From the NCBI GenBank assembly GCA_014773175.1, contig VXCM01001574.1, positions 178,015 through 242,014 of the forward strand: a stretch of DNA of 64,000 bases, written 5' to 3'. Under the pieces are notes generated by a model, which searched no databases, had not been told where the DNA came from, and saw only the letters and a program-made list of their open reading frames with translations. The DNA is from Lucifuga dentata (Eukaryota > Chordata > Actinopteri > Ophidiiformes > Bythitidae). This document shows, piece by piece, positions 13,301 to 28,011 of this stretch; the stretch's first letter is position 1, and each line of letters begins with the position of its first letter. Made by a program: the position numbers and the translations under genes.

Positions 13301-14543
13301 TATGATATTTTGATGCTGCAAAAGATATAAATTCAGAGTGAATCATCATTCCAGACACAAAAAACAAAAAAACAAAACAAAACAAAAAACAAAACAAAAC
13401 ATTGGTTTTGTAACAGACTTTAATGTGCACTCATGCAGACACTTGTTTTAACAGTGAGCCGCTGAAGTCATTAACCTGTTCACCCTCGCTGGACTCACTG
13501 GAGGCGTTCTGCCAACAGATTATCCCAACAGGCTTTTGCATTTGCATAAAGTAGTGGAGAACATCCCATGGGCAGTGTCCCATGGTGTCAGTGCTGTGCT
13601 GCTAAGAACCTTCCTCTTAACAAGTCATTTCCTGCCAGGTTTGAGCCCTGAAAGTCTTCTGTTTCCTGTAAAATATTTCCAACACAAATCAAACCGTTTC
13701 ATGAATTTTTTGGAAAATAAAGTCACAACAGAAAGAGCAGAAAGAGACTCAGATTGATGTGGATGAGCCGAGGGAGCTCTCAGTAATTATGGAGCTCTCT
13801 CTAAATGGATAATTGTATCAAATAATATGTATTAGGAGACCCATTCCCTCGCTGTGATTTGCCGAAAGCAGAATGCATACAAATTGGTCTGATTGATAAG
13901 TTCTGAGCCTTATACAAAAAGTCATGACAGAGGGCTGTAATATTTTTATGGAAGTAATACCTTTAAGCAGTTTTTTTTTTTTTTTTTTTTTTTAATTGCA
14001 AAAGCATTCGTTTGAGCACATACACTCTTAAAAACTCATGTAAAAATGAACCATTTCAGTGCTGTTATTTTAACCCACTTGTTTCACAAAATTTCTAAAA
14101 AGGAATGCCACTGTTTTTAAACCAGACTAGAATAAAGGCGAATGCTGCACTAAAACAAAGAAAAGTAATTCTAGCTTCTTCTTTCTACTTGGAAATTTCA
14201 CAATTTCACTGGTAAACAGAATAATGAGCTTGTTTCTAGAGGGGATTTTTTTTGAAGGCTTCTCCACCACAATGAGACAAAAATATACACATATTTTACA
14301 GTTATGACTGTTTTCACTTTTGGCATGGAAATAGTCAAATTGAAAATTTTGAAAGTTTACTGTAAACACAGAATGTCAATTATTGCCAGATTCAATCCAA
14401 CAAGAAAAACAAATCAATAGCCAGGATCCTAATGGAGCCCTGACGTGTACAGCTGGAGACATAAAAACACCTCAGAGCTTTTCTTTTCCCCCACATCAGT
14501 CCAAAACTGTCAGGGTGTTTTCCTCCTTGTTAGATTATTTGAA

Positions 14544-14597
<54 letters not shown>

Positions 14598-14734
14598 AAA
14601 TGAGATAGAGACAGAGAGAGAAGGTAGAGCGATTTTCTTTGTAAAGGTCATCGAATCCCACAATGAACAGAAGCAATTAGGACCAGAGCTCAGATGGTCC
14701 TTGGACTTTGATCGCTTGCCACAGGTGAGTCCAT

Positions 14735-14785
<51 letters not shown>

Positions 14786-15837
14786 TATGCAGCATTGTTA
14801 GAAAGATTTTTTTTTCATTCACAGCATCTGTTTAGAGTTTCCTGGGATTGTATGATTGACATGTACATATAGTCTTGACACACACAAACACACAAACACA
14901 CACTTGCTTGTATCCATCTCACACACATGGACAAACTTACACAGAAGCACACACTCGTATCAAGATGCACATAACTGTTTGCTGAAATACACAGCACACA
15001 TGAACATGCACATACACAAATAGACTCAGGAAACGCACAAGGCAGACATGCAGTGAGTGACACATATACAATATATATACCACACACACACACACACGCA
15101 CACCACATGCTCAGTACCTTTGGCCTTGACAACATGACATAATGACAAAGCAGACAACACATGATCCATGTCTGTTCTTGCGTGTATGAGTGTTTCTGGG
15201 GTTTATGTATGTGTCAATCATGCAGTGTGTGCCTGTGAACCCCTGCATGCATTTGTGTGTGTGTGTGTGCGCGCGTGTGCGTGCGCGTGCATATACTCTC
15301 CTACTACCTTCCTCCAGGGTCTTGGCCTTGTGTACTGTAGTAAAAGAGCTGACATATTTGATTTGATGTCTGTCGAAAGCATTTTTTTTTCTTATTATTA
15401 AACTTTACTAACACAGTGACTAAAGCTTTCTTACTCCAGATGAGATTGAGGAGAAGAAGAAAATAAATATTTTTCATTCGGACATGTTTGGCAATGACAT
15501 TTTACAGATATCTTCTATATGAATGCACCTGCAAAAAGCACTGACAGTGAAGACTTTGCACATAAGTTCACTAATAATGTTTTGTTTGATAGAATTTTGC
15601 CAAACAAATTGTTGTATATGATTATAATTTGTTAGGAAAAAGTTACATTTTAGGTGATTTACTGCAGTGATGACTTGTTACGGCCAGCCTATTGCACCAA
15701 AAGCCGCCTCCCAGTAGAAAATGTGGTTATAAGCAGGGCTGCACACTAAGCGGTACGCAGGTATGCATGCACGCCCTGAATAGGAATATGTGCGGTTGGT
15801 TCTCCTGTAAATGATTATTTGCATACCAAGTGGCCAT

Positions 15838-15873
<36 letters not shown>

Positions 15874-16615
15874 TCGTGCACTGTCTGTATATTTCTCTCT
15901 TGATCTTTGTCTCTCTCCCCCTCTGTCTCTCCCTGTCTGTCTCCCCTGGGTTTGATTGTAATGAAATCAATTGAATTTCATGGGACTTGAGCACGATCTC
16001 CTGCGGTAAACACGTAGAAGGATTATGCAGTGAACAAGAAACTTCCTTTGTGAAGTTCGAAAAATTTGACAACGTTTGATATCTGCATGGAGGCTTCTGC
16101 CAGCCAGTCAGATTCAGCCTGTCACAGCTGATGACAGCGATCTGCAGCACATCTGCTCAAAGCATTTTAAGTGCTTTTTCTATCCAACATGTAGAAACTA
16201 GCAATGCAAAGATTTGGGCTTACTTCATTTAATGCTGGACTAAATATATATATATGTGCACTCCTGTTGAAAAGATGTTTTGCCTTTCATAACACACACT
16301 CATTCTGTCGACTTTAGAATTTGACTTGTCATATCCTGGTAATTAGTGGCCGTATTGAGCATTCAGAGACATGAAAGACTGTTTTGTGATTTACTCTTTG
16401 ATTATGAAGACCTGTCTTGGATGTGTCTTGCATGACTTGAGGCTTGACTTGGACTTGCATCAAGGAATGACCTGGGCTTTTGTCAAGGTGTGACATGGAC
16501 TTCTCTGGAACATCTTGAGGCTTGACTGAGACATCAACTATATGCAGTATACTGTATATAAACAATTGGATAGGCAATCAAGGCATTTTTGGCTAATGCT
16601 AATGATTGATTTGAC

Positions 16616-16647
<32 letters not shown>

Positions 16648-17104
16648 GTCACAATTCTGCTTTAATGTTTTGTTCTGCACTTGGTTTAAATTCTTTAATC
16701 ATCAAAGTATGTACATATGTTTTTAAAAATCTATAATTATAAAGTTTTTCCCCCTTTCTATAACAATAGAAGGAACAATTTTACACTTAATTGTGTTTTT
16801 AGCTAAAACTGGGAGAAACAGCCTTGCTCCTGTTTGATGTAAAGATATAATAACTTCTAAAAGGAAAGTTGAGGTAGTTTTTTCTACTGATTTCTACATG
16901 TTTTGAGTGGAGTCATTCATGAAAATTATTTTTTTGAAAAAGTTATAATTGTGATCTCAGAAGGTGAATTAATCTGTTCATATGCAAAGCAAGCGTGGAG
17001 ATGTAATTAGTGCTGCATGTACCGGCATATATACAAATGAAGAAGGAGGGTTGTTCAGATCACTGAGTATATGTGCTTATATTTAGCTAATGCACACACA
17101 TACA

Positions 17105-17144
<40 letters not shown>

Positions 17145-20100
17145 CACAAACAAAGCCTTCCTCTGTGACTAATTGAGACTAGCTGTGCCCCATAAACTCA
17201 GACCGCGTATCAAACAAACACAGCGGCTGTTTCATTCCTGCTCGGTAAAGTCATTACAGTGAGACTTTTTTTTTTACTCGTTCCTCAAACTCTCCTAATT
17301 TTTGGTCCAGCAAGTTTTCACACAGACATGTAATTTTTAGGTACAGTATTATTCTTCACTGACACTTTTTTTACCTCCACTAGGACAGGTAGAAGTAACT
17401 AAGTGCATTTACACATGTACTCTACCTATATACAATATTGAGGTACTGGTACTTGAGTATTTCCATTTTGCAAGATTATAATTTCTCTACACTACATATC
17501 TGAGTGAAATATTGAAAAATACTTTTTCTTCCACTACGTGTTTTCTGAAAGCTGAGTTATGATCGACTTTAAATACAACACAGTAAGAGAAGTTCAAGAG
17601 GCTGGAGAGTTTTCTCAGCCTGCAAAATCTTTAATCATCTGAAAATATAAAAATCCCCAAATTTGGAGATGTAGTAAAAGATCATTCAACAAACAGTATA
17701 ATTTAAAGGGGACATATTATACAGATTTTCATATTCTTATGTTTCTTTAGGAGTTTATTTTGCTATGCATTAATGTTCAAAAAAACACAGTGATCCACTG
17801 CTTTTCGCCTGTGCTGCAGCACTGCTGTGCACAGAGAGTGAAAATAAGTCTTTTTAGGTAGTACCCCACTCCTAAAAATCCTGTTCTGATGTGATTGTTT
17901 CATGTCTGAGAATGACAATAGTCGCTCACAAGCATCGTACTGGGTGGGTGTGTCTAACCAGGTGTGTCATGTAAATTCACACGGATGTCATGTGATGTAA
18001 ACATGTAACAGAAGTAAAGGGCTAATCAAAGTGAAGCTTTCAGGGAAACTTTAAACCAACAGGTGTGTTTTACTTGATGCATTTCTGTAGGAATCCTTGA
18101 CAATGTTCAGTACCTACTCCCTACTATACTATACTATACTATACTATACTATACTATACTATACTATACTATGAAAACAAGAAGCATAATATGTCACCTT
18201 TAACGCAATAAGACATTTTACTTTTCATAGTTCAGCATCATGTTTTGCCTCTAATAAAGCAGTTTTCCCCTGAATATTTTTACTTAAGACTATAGCTTAG
18301 TTTTGCATATAGTTTTGCATTCTTGAGCCCAATAACCTGCATACACGTTATGTTACTGACAGCTCCACACACTACTGGAGCAGCAAATATTAGAATTGTT
18401 TTTCCCTGCCTTCCAGACTGCCGTTGGTTTCAGTTCATTCCAGTACACTATAAAAAAAAAAAAAANCCCTGCCTTCCAGACTGCCGTTGGTTTCAGTTCA
18501 TTCCAGTACACTATAAAAAAAAAAAATAATAATTAACTTGTAGAGACTTGAAATTCTTGACAGCATACATGATGTCTGTTAATTTTTTTGTTGAAATGAC
18601 TTTACCTAACCAGCCAACACGGAGCTGCATGGAAGAAAATGTATGTCTCCGCCAGGGAATATAGTCCCAGGAAAAAGCTGGCTTTTACTGTCCCTTCTAC
18701 ATTGACGTGCATGTTAGCAGGTGAAACATTGAATTTTAAGGCAGGTGTATCCCCTGAACATTAGATTTTTTTTTTTTTTTTTTTTTAATGAACATTTGTT
18801 TTTAAAAGATTAGAGGATTTGGTAAAATAACAGGAAAATTAAAATACAGTTTTATATTTTGTAAGTAGTGTAACGTGTATGCAGGTACTATTAATTGGGT
18901 TTAAACATGCAAAATCACTGGTGTGGTCCTTTAAGTAAAGTCTGAGTACTTCTTCCACAGGCGTCCACAGTCACAATCACAGTATCGGGATGAGAAAGCA
19001 CTGCAGTTCAGTTTTACCTTTATGGGGATTGAGCTTGTACTCCCACTTTGCCTTTTAAACAAATGACTCACGTGCAGGTTTAAGCTGTATTAGCTTGGGA
19101 TTACTATTACCTCAGGACCTACGGCACAATCATTTGTAATAATTAGTGGAGGTTAATGTTAATCTCATATGAATCTGCTTTGTCTGTAATTTATAAAGTA
19201 AGGACACACAATGTCATAGACACAGTACACTTACAAAGCACCCTTGGTGTTTGGCCAGCAATTATGTCCACAACCTGGCTCAAGGGCATAAATTTGGGTT
19301 GAATATTAGTGGGGTTGACATGACCATTTATATATGAGTTAATTAAAACTTGACCTTCTTTACAGAAGTGGCTCTGGTTTTCAAAGCAACTCTGTTTCTG
19401 TAATATGAGGAAAGTAGAACACATCCATATTAATTTCATAAAAGACATTATGGATTTGTCTCGAGGGCTAAAAAAAAAAAAAAAAAAAAGCATTTAAGGA
19501 CACAGTTAAAGGGCCATACCAGTATTTACACAATTTCTGGCTTCTTGATTTACAAAAAATCACATTATTTTGAAAAAAAATGTTGAAGAGACTAAAGGTG
19601 TTTTTACACCCACAAGACTTAATCTGGTTTGCTCAGACTCGGGTTTGTTTTCCTGTTTGCTATGAGGAAGTGGTCTCAGTTCGTTCCCAAAGGTGACCTA
19701 TCGATCTATTGATTGATCTAGAACCAGAGATGGGTAATTACACATGGTTAACGTTACGTAAATGACACCTTTGATTACCCATAGCAAATCAAATGATGCT
19801 GCGAAAAAGTCACCACATATTAAGCTAACTAATATATCTTCAGATTAACATGTTTAAGATCAGCTTGTGGTTGGTTCAATATGCGCCCGGCCTGCTCAGC
19901 CATCAGAAGTTCTTTTTTATATAATGCGATGCAATATGTGGTTTTCCTGATGCAGTCTTGAAGTGCATTCTGCTGCTGGTGTAGTTTTTCTTGGTATGTG
20001 GCCCAAGTGGTGACTACAACTAGACATTTATGCAAACTCTGTCATTATTCCATCTTATTTAGCTATGCCAGCATAGTACATTTCTGCCTGTTTGGATTTT

Positions 20101-22121
20101 GTCACTCCTGTCAGACATTTCTGACAAATGAGTAGAGTGAATGTTCTCACATGGCTTTTGTTGATACAGTGTATGTTGGTTCACATGATTTTTTTTTTCC
20201 TATGCAAAACCAAATGAACCAAAGAAAAATGCATGAACAGCAACAACTCATTTACTGATTTAGTCAAATGGACTGCATGCATGAAAACGACTTCACATGC
20301 AGCCATTGTTCCCCATTCATTACCAGACTGTTCAAATTTGCTTGAGTCATTTAATCCATCACAGCAAACACATGTATGCTTTAACTTTCCTACGCAGCTG
20401 CTTTTTCAATATGTTGGATTATGGATCTCAATTGCCAAATTGTATATGGTGAAATTAATTGAAGCATATCAGACTGGCACATAATGGTTGTTCTGTATAA
20501 GTTGGATTTTTGAGAAATGTTGTTTTTAAGTTATTTGAAGTGAGCAGTGCAACACCGTCTGCCAGCTTTTACAGCTACAGCCACATTTCTTTACATGTGA
20601 TCAGAGACGTATTGCTAAAACACAGAGGGACGCGGAATGAGAAATTTCAAACGCTGTGTCTTCAGTCTCCACTGCAGCCAGCGTCTTTGTTCCAAACACA
20701 TTTCCTGTCTTTCAAGTGGTGAATTGGGCCTCTGCGGCCCCTCTCAGTATGAGTCAGATTAACAGAGCTGAACTGGGATCAGCCTGGTCTTCTGAAGCAG
20801 AGCAGTAAAGGCTGACTGTGGGGACCAGGTTGTTGATTCCAGCTCTGCTTTGAACACAGTGGGATACTGCTGGTCGTCCATCATTCACAGCGGTTTTACC
20901 ACTGTGCTCTAAAAAAAAAAAAAAAAAAAAAAAAAAATTAAAATAACTAGGAAGATTCCAGAACTGCTATCTCATCTCACAGCTGTGAGGAAAGTGGATG
21001 GTACAACAAAAGAAGCTTGTATACGATGAAGACAGAAATAACACTCATATCCAGAATAAATGCCTGGGATTGATCGTGCTTCTGTTTAATGTACCTGTAA
21101 CTTAATGTGCAAATCATCTTATTTGGATATTTAGAAGTCACCCCATCACCAAAATCAAAAACTGAAGATTGGAAGCATCTGTTACTTTCAGATTGATTGA
21201 CAGATCTTTTATTTTTTTTTGTTTCTCAGCTGTATTAATATCTTTTTTAACATTTGTGAGCACAGAGAAAACAGGCACTTGAAGATGTAGCAGTTAAACA
21301 TATAAAATATACTGATTTTTCATCTTTAAATTTACTTATTTACATGGAAAAATAAAAATATGGATTTTGAAGAATAAAAGAAACACAAACTGTAGTTTGT
21401 TTTATGCACTGCTGGACATATTTCCACATGTTGAAGACTTTATCATTATGATGAAAATAATGTAGTTATGTTTCTGTTTCCTTGTTGTTGTTGTAGTAAC
21501 TATATATAGTCAATATGAATGCTTACTGTAAAAATGCCATCCACCATCCATGGAAGGAACAAAATACCATGAATATAATACACTGTCCCATGTGTGGACG
21601 GGGTGGGTAGGGGGCAAAATTATATACATAAATATGCACGGTAATCCAATACAATACAGCCTGAAAAAAATATCATAAACGTAAAATAGGCACTTCTTAA
21701 AATCCATTTAACAAAACTTCATAAATGCCATAGCTATATTGAATTCTCTTTAAATGATATATGGCATTTTATCTTTATATATTTTCTATTATACGTCCAT
21801 GTTTTAGCTTGTATATATGCTGATGTTTATATGGCTTGATTGCATTTACCAGTGAATGTATTCATAAATACTGGATTACTCAATCCAATATTGCTATTCA
21901 ATAATGTACACACAAACAGAGTAGCTGTAGAATTTCACCAACAATATGATGGGCGGATGTGCAGGAAAGTTTTCCAGTAGAGTAAAATGTCTTTTTATCT
22001 TCAGTAAATCAACATTTTAAATGTGCCTGTGATTCCTAAATTACCTAAAAAAAAAAAAAGGTTTGGTGAGAGAACTAGTGTTGTATGACTGTTACCATAG
22101 TCATTAATCCTCTTACTTTAT

Positions 22122-22152
<31 letters not shown>

Positions 22153-22269
22153 ACACAAACAGGCTCCTGTCGATTAGCCAGCACTCTCCCATGACCCTTT
22201 GCTCCTGTCCTCACCAGGAGGGGTTGTGGGTAACGGAGCTAGCGCAGCATGACTCTAATTTAATGAGGC

Positions 22270-22305
<36 letters not shown>

Positions 22306-22401
22306 GCATGTGAAATGTGTGTACTGGGCAAGATGATCCCACTGCAGGACTTTCTATTTTCCAAAATGTTCCCAAGTTGAATGTGTAATTGGTCCTTGAC
22401 A

Positions 22402-22433
<32 letters not shown>

Positions 22434-25400
22434 TGATATCTGCTCTCATCCACACTACAGCCTTTCATATCATCAGCGTTCCACAGTTTTAACTCATCAT
22501 AAGCAGGTTATTGCTTTGATCTCTTATGTACTGTCATGGGACATGAGCCGGCTCTGATATTCAACATCTGACTTTTCTTAGATGTGAAATACAGGGGATT
22601 TCTTTGTTTTATTTTTGCTTCCTGTAGTGGTCTAGATGTTTTTTTCTGAGGCCTGCAAAATATTGGGGAAATGAGCAGCATTTTCGATAATTACATTGAA
22701 TCAAATAGATGTAATGTTGGTTTTATTTCAGGACTTTACACCACACACTGTGATCAGATGTCAGTGGTTCCTTCTTGCTCCATGGACAAGAAGGAAAAAA
22801 GGAAAAAAAAAAAGTCATCCAATAATTTAGTTTCAACGCTCGATTCAAAACAATCTTATTAATGAGAGTGAGTGAGAAAACAAGGCAGAGTGAAATTTTC
22901 ATGAATATGTCTCAGCTGTATGGATTGCGTTTACACTCGGCTAATTGTGACTAAGATTTAATAATGTGAGCCAGCCACATCCAGATGTGTTCAGCAGTTC
23001 ATATTTACACCTTGACTTAACTTTAATTTTTCCTTACCTAGATAAAATCGCATTTTAATACAGCATGTAAACTTGGCCTTACTGCACATTGTTGGGCTCA
23101 GACTGAATTCATTGCCCGTAGTTTCAGTTTCCATCATGGTTTTCTGCCAGTTGGAATTGCATTCAAAATTATTTTTCTCTGTTTCTCCCACAGAGTTGAT
23201 CTGATATTATTAAAAAATATATCTCAGTCGTTTCTATGGACGTGCTAGAATACCAAGAGTTATTAAGGTAACCAAATTATGCAAATCCAAATTATCTGCC
23301 TGTGGAGAACAGCAGATGTGGGATCTAAAATTTCTACTTTTGCACAATTTATATCAAAATCTCATGAGGAAATCCATGAAATTTATGGAGCACATCATGT
23401 TCCTCTGAGGATGAAAACTTAACATTTTTGCCACAGCACAAGCTTTAATAAAACCAAAATATATAATAATATATAATAATTTAATAGATTTTAATATATT
23501 ATGTAATAATATATTGATATAATAGTAATAGTAAAATATTAAAATATGTTATAATCCAATAGATTCTAATGTATTCTATTATAATTAGGGCTGTGAATCG
23601 ATAAAAAAAAATACTAATTAATTGCACAGATTTCTGTGATTAATCGCAGTTAATCACAGAAACTTTTAAACTTGTAATCATTATACATTGAATCACAAAA
23701 TTAATGTAGATTAATTCCCTGTTTAAAATCCCTGTTTTATATACTGTACTTTATTGAACTTTAAGAGGCCCCACAACTGAACTGATTTATTATACCTAAA
23801 AAAAATAACTTTATTTTTAATGGATACATTGCACTTATTTTCATGACATACTTTCTTTTGGATTAACTAACACTTTTATTGAGTTGAGAGAAGAAACTCA
23901 GTTGATATGTTAAAACAAGATGTATGCATGTTATTCATGGCTTTACTGGTCATGGTTGACATGTTGTTGTAAAGAAAATTATCTTATTCTGAAAATATGA
24001 CTTTGTTCGAGAGGAAGTTCGTCTTATTCTGAAAAGACTGAATCCTGTTTGTGTGGAGTTAGTTAACGTTAACTTGAATGTGTTACACGCAGAGCGGCCA
24101 CGGAGAGCAACGCAACGCGGCCAGGTTTCTGTGAAGTTATTTTTGTTGTTTATATGTCTTTGATTAATAAAGCCACATCTCAATTAAAAGGACACACTGG
24201 TGAGCGAATGAGTTTGTGTGGTTTCAACAAGAGCCGTCCTGTAACTTTTTAAAGTAGAATTTTCCATCTAAACTAAGTTAAAGGCTAAAGCTAAAGATAA
24301 GCTAAAGGCTTATTTTTTCTTCTTCTCCGTGCGAGCATATAACGTTAGCCACAGGAAGTGGGCAAGAACGAAAAGTCTCCAGAAGTGAAAAACAGATGCC
24401 GCTTAATAGCCTTAATTTTTTTTAACGCATTAAACAGTCCACCTTAATTACATAAATTAACACGTTAATTTCCACAGCCGTAATTAGATTATGTTAGATA
24501 TGTTATCAAAAAAATGGGCACATGATTATGGTGTTTGCTGTGCATTTTTAATCCTCCTCAGAGGATGAACCATCTACACGTCCTTCCTCACTATGTTAAG
24601 GTTTTGGAATGGCAAAATTGTCAAAATTACTTTTTTTTTTTTTTTTTNTTTTTTTTTTTTTTTTCTATTCAGTAGTTTGGATTGCAGGTCAGCATGAACA
24701 TTGTAGGCTGGGGACCATATAACTGTAGTCATAATAGAAAGACAACGTCAGAATCAGATATTGGTCTGAGTCTCTTCTTAAAGGCCCAGTGGGATCATCG
24801 TGGGCGCTGCTGTTTAATATCAGGCAGATATGTTACCCTGTTAAACAGCAAAGCCTAATTTTCTTCCATGGACCAGGCAAAGCAGGAAACCAAATTCCCC
24901 ATCCACTGCTTCATATTTTAAAATGCCACATCAGCTCTGCGCTCCTTCATCAGTCAGCAAAACTCAGCAGCCTTCATATAGACGGAAGGTAAGTGACAGA
25001 AATGTGACAGAGGACAGGAACGGGATTGATTGTGAGTGGCTGCTGCTGTTTTTGTCTAGTTTGACTCTTTATAGGTTTCAGAAAAATCTGATTACATCTC
25101 AGGTGAAGATACAATGTGATTGAGAGAGAGAGAAAGAGAGGTTTGCAACCTCAGAGGCACGCACACATACACACACATGCACACACACACACCGAAGTAG
25201 AGATGGAGAAAGAGGTTGCAGAGGTGAGAGTTGTATTACGTTATGTCAGATTAGCTGCTGGCAGCCTCCTTTGATGCTAACACACCCAAATCTGTCTATC
25301 CCAGGGTACTGGTGTGTGTGTGTGTGTGAGAGAGCGAGAGAGAGAGAGAATGTATTTCTATATGGACTAAAATGTGTTAGGTGTTTGGTGCCTTGGAGCA

Positions 25401-25994
25401 TTATAGATGTTATTCATGTTTCCAAAATAATGTTATCACTAAGAAATACACACACACACACACACACACAGGGTTTTGGGGCATTAGAAGAGCTTGTCAA
25501 AATGTGGAGCGAAGAATTGTTCAGAGAATAAACTACAGCTCTGCTCTGGCCTTACTTTTCCTTACACACACATACACAAGCAGACACACATACACACTGT
25601 CTCTCTCTCTCTCTCTGTATAATCTTATTCATCCATTAATTCTGTCTTCTTGTCCTTTATTGTTTCATGTATGTTATCTCTCTTCCTCTTTTTACTCATT
25701 TCCCACCTACTTGTTTTCACTTTCATTCTCTTCACTGTCCCCCCTTCTAAGTGGATTCTGTCTCCCCTCTTCTGCATTCTCTTTATTTTTTCACATTGTA
25801 TTTCTTTTCCTTTCTTATTCTCATTTTTTCCTTTTCTTCCTCTCTGCAGCTATGCACCTGTTTGGTCTAAATTGGCAGCTGCAGGAGAGCGAGGGATATG
25901 GAGCATTTGAAAATGGAGGAGCAGGAAGAGATACAACTCCCAATACCATCATGGTGTCTACGGACAACGGTGAGTTACTGAAATGTTTTACCTT

Positions 25995-26043
<49 letters not shown>

Positions 26044-27973
26044 TTTTTTTTNTTTTTTTTTTTTTTTTAAACTGCAAGTGGACCTGCATATTGCATATTG
26101 TAATAGTCATTCTGTTTGGTGCGTGGCAGCCATGATTTTTGAGGAATACCTAAATCCACAATATGAATTCTGGAAAAAATTACAATGTCGGACTGATGAA
26201 TTATCATCTAAATTATGATCATTTTGATTTATCATGTTGCTGTAGCACTGCCTATAGGCCAAGTGTCATACAATTTTGTAACATTGTTTGAAGTTTGTAC
26301 ATACGTTTGTTTGCATGTTTGTAATTGCACAATGCTGAAAAACTATGGCAGTTGACGTCTAATAGGCCATACCTACAATATATCAGAAAATATAAATCGA
26401 ATGAAGATGTTTTTTAATGACTTTTTAGGCTGTCCTAAAGAGAAGACACAACTTTATAATAATATGACTTAATTGCTTTATTTGCTACAAGAAATTTTAT
26501 TTGTAGTTTTTAAAATGTATCTGGATCTTGCATAATCAATACCTGTTGATAGTCTATCATGAGATAAATATGCCTTTTTATTGAGATTGGTGTATTACTT
26601 TTGAAGAAACTGCAAACAAATATGGAAAACAACTCCAACGAGAATGAATCATTTAAAAAATTCCTGGATCCAGCTCGACACCAAGATTTAAAGGGGCACT
26701 TTACTGGGTCATACACGACTCTTCCACCAAGTTTCCTTAAAATCAAGTTTCCTTTTTCCTACTAACAAATAAAGCAAACAAACTTAACCTCCTTGGTGAA
26801 GGTAATAAATTCAAAATCTAAGAAATCTGGATATGACTTATATGACAGATTCAGAGTGATCCAGAGAATCTAGGAAAAAAAAAGGGGGGGGNGGCTTATA
26901 CTTTACAAATGGCCACATTGTGGTTGCTTTTTCCTTGGCCCATCACCTAAATTTGTACCAAATTTTTACTGGAATCTGTTGATTTCTTTTGAGTTTGTCT
27001 GCTGGCTAACAAACAAACAGGGCTTAGGGTAAAACCTAACCTCACACACAGGGTGCAAAGAGGAGAAAGTTCTCACAAGGTTACAAACATTTATGTTTGG
27101 AGGTGTTCGCTGCAGTGAAGGTTTTTCTTCTTGAACCAGAAACGTTCTTGACACTGTAAAGAGAAAACATTTAATTTGGAACAGGATTCAGTTCACCAGC
27201 CGTCCGTGAACTCCCCCCCCCACCCCCACCACCCTGTGAGAAAAATCTCACATCATACATTTAATATGAATGCGTCCTTTCACAATAGAGCCTGTGGTGG
27301 TGTTTTTACCTGGCGTTACCATCTGCTGGTGTCTGCAGGGGGTCAGAGGTCGCAGAGTTTGTGACTGCAGGCAGATGAAGACTCACTTTGTTTTCCTGAG
27401 CTCCTGTTGGTTTTTAGCAGCTCTCCACAGGTCGCTGCATTTTGGAGTAAAATAAATTTTGGGTCATAATCAGGAAGGCAAGGTTCCACCCACATGGGTG
27501 ACAGGGAAAGTTTCTCAAAGTACAGTTTAATTTAGTAAATCATAACTCAACTGAATGTTCCAACCTTTGTCAACATAGTTTGTATCCTCTGCTAATAGAA
27601 AAAAAATAAAATAAAAATTACAGGAAACCCCAGGAGATTTGTAATTTTCTTTATCCATTTTCAGTCCTGGCTGTTTTTACTATGAATTTGCTTTTGGTTG
27701 ACCTTTTGCTTGTCACATTATTAGCTGACTTTATCGGTCCAGTTGGGTTGTTTCACATCTTCCAGCAACAGCAAAACAGTTTCACAATAGTATATCTTTC
27801 TAAAATTTGCCAAAGAAATGACTCCTTTATCACATATATTTTCTCCATGTAAATTTATCTATCCTAACAAGAAACTTGACTGCAATACGAAGTCCCAACA
27901 GGCTACAGAACCAGAATAAAATATATAAACATTATAATAAGAAGAAAAATAAATTTTAAAGAAAGCAAATACT

Positions 27974-28011
<38 letters not shown>

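Larger units (their letters stand above)
10519..25849 (+). other. tenm3: tenm3 intron, 15.3 kb
   Basis: This is the longest intron in the window, between the membrane exon and the first extracellular exon. It holds a 59-bp assembly duplication, a TGATGTCATAAG minisatellite, a diverged duplicated block (12615-12930 and 13720-13975) and many GA/CA/GT microsatellites. It also holds teleost-type repeats at 16415-16530, 17390-17640, 17703-18203, 18313-18934, 19593-20270 and 23583-24487, and a 200-nt CT-rich approach to the acceptor. The stretch 20500-20880 is less repetitive. No exon was found. Confidence 0.8.

Noticed and set aside
14878..15290. Secreted cysteine-rich proteins in CA/GT-rich frames
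   Set aside because: The Cys-Val and His-Thr runs come directly from GT/CA repeats.
25381..26070. Long open frame of about 229 codons over the 25850 exon
   Set aside because: Only 25850-25969 is teneurin; the rest is CA/CT/AT repeats and poly-T around an N.
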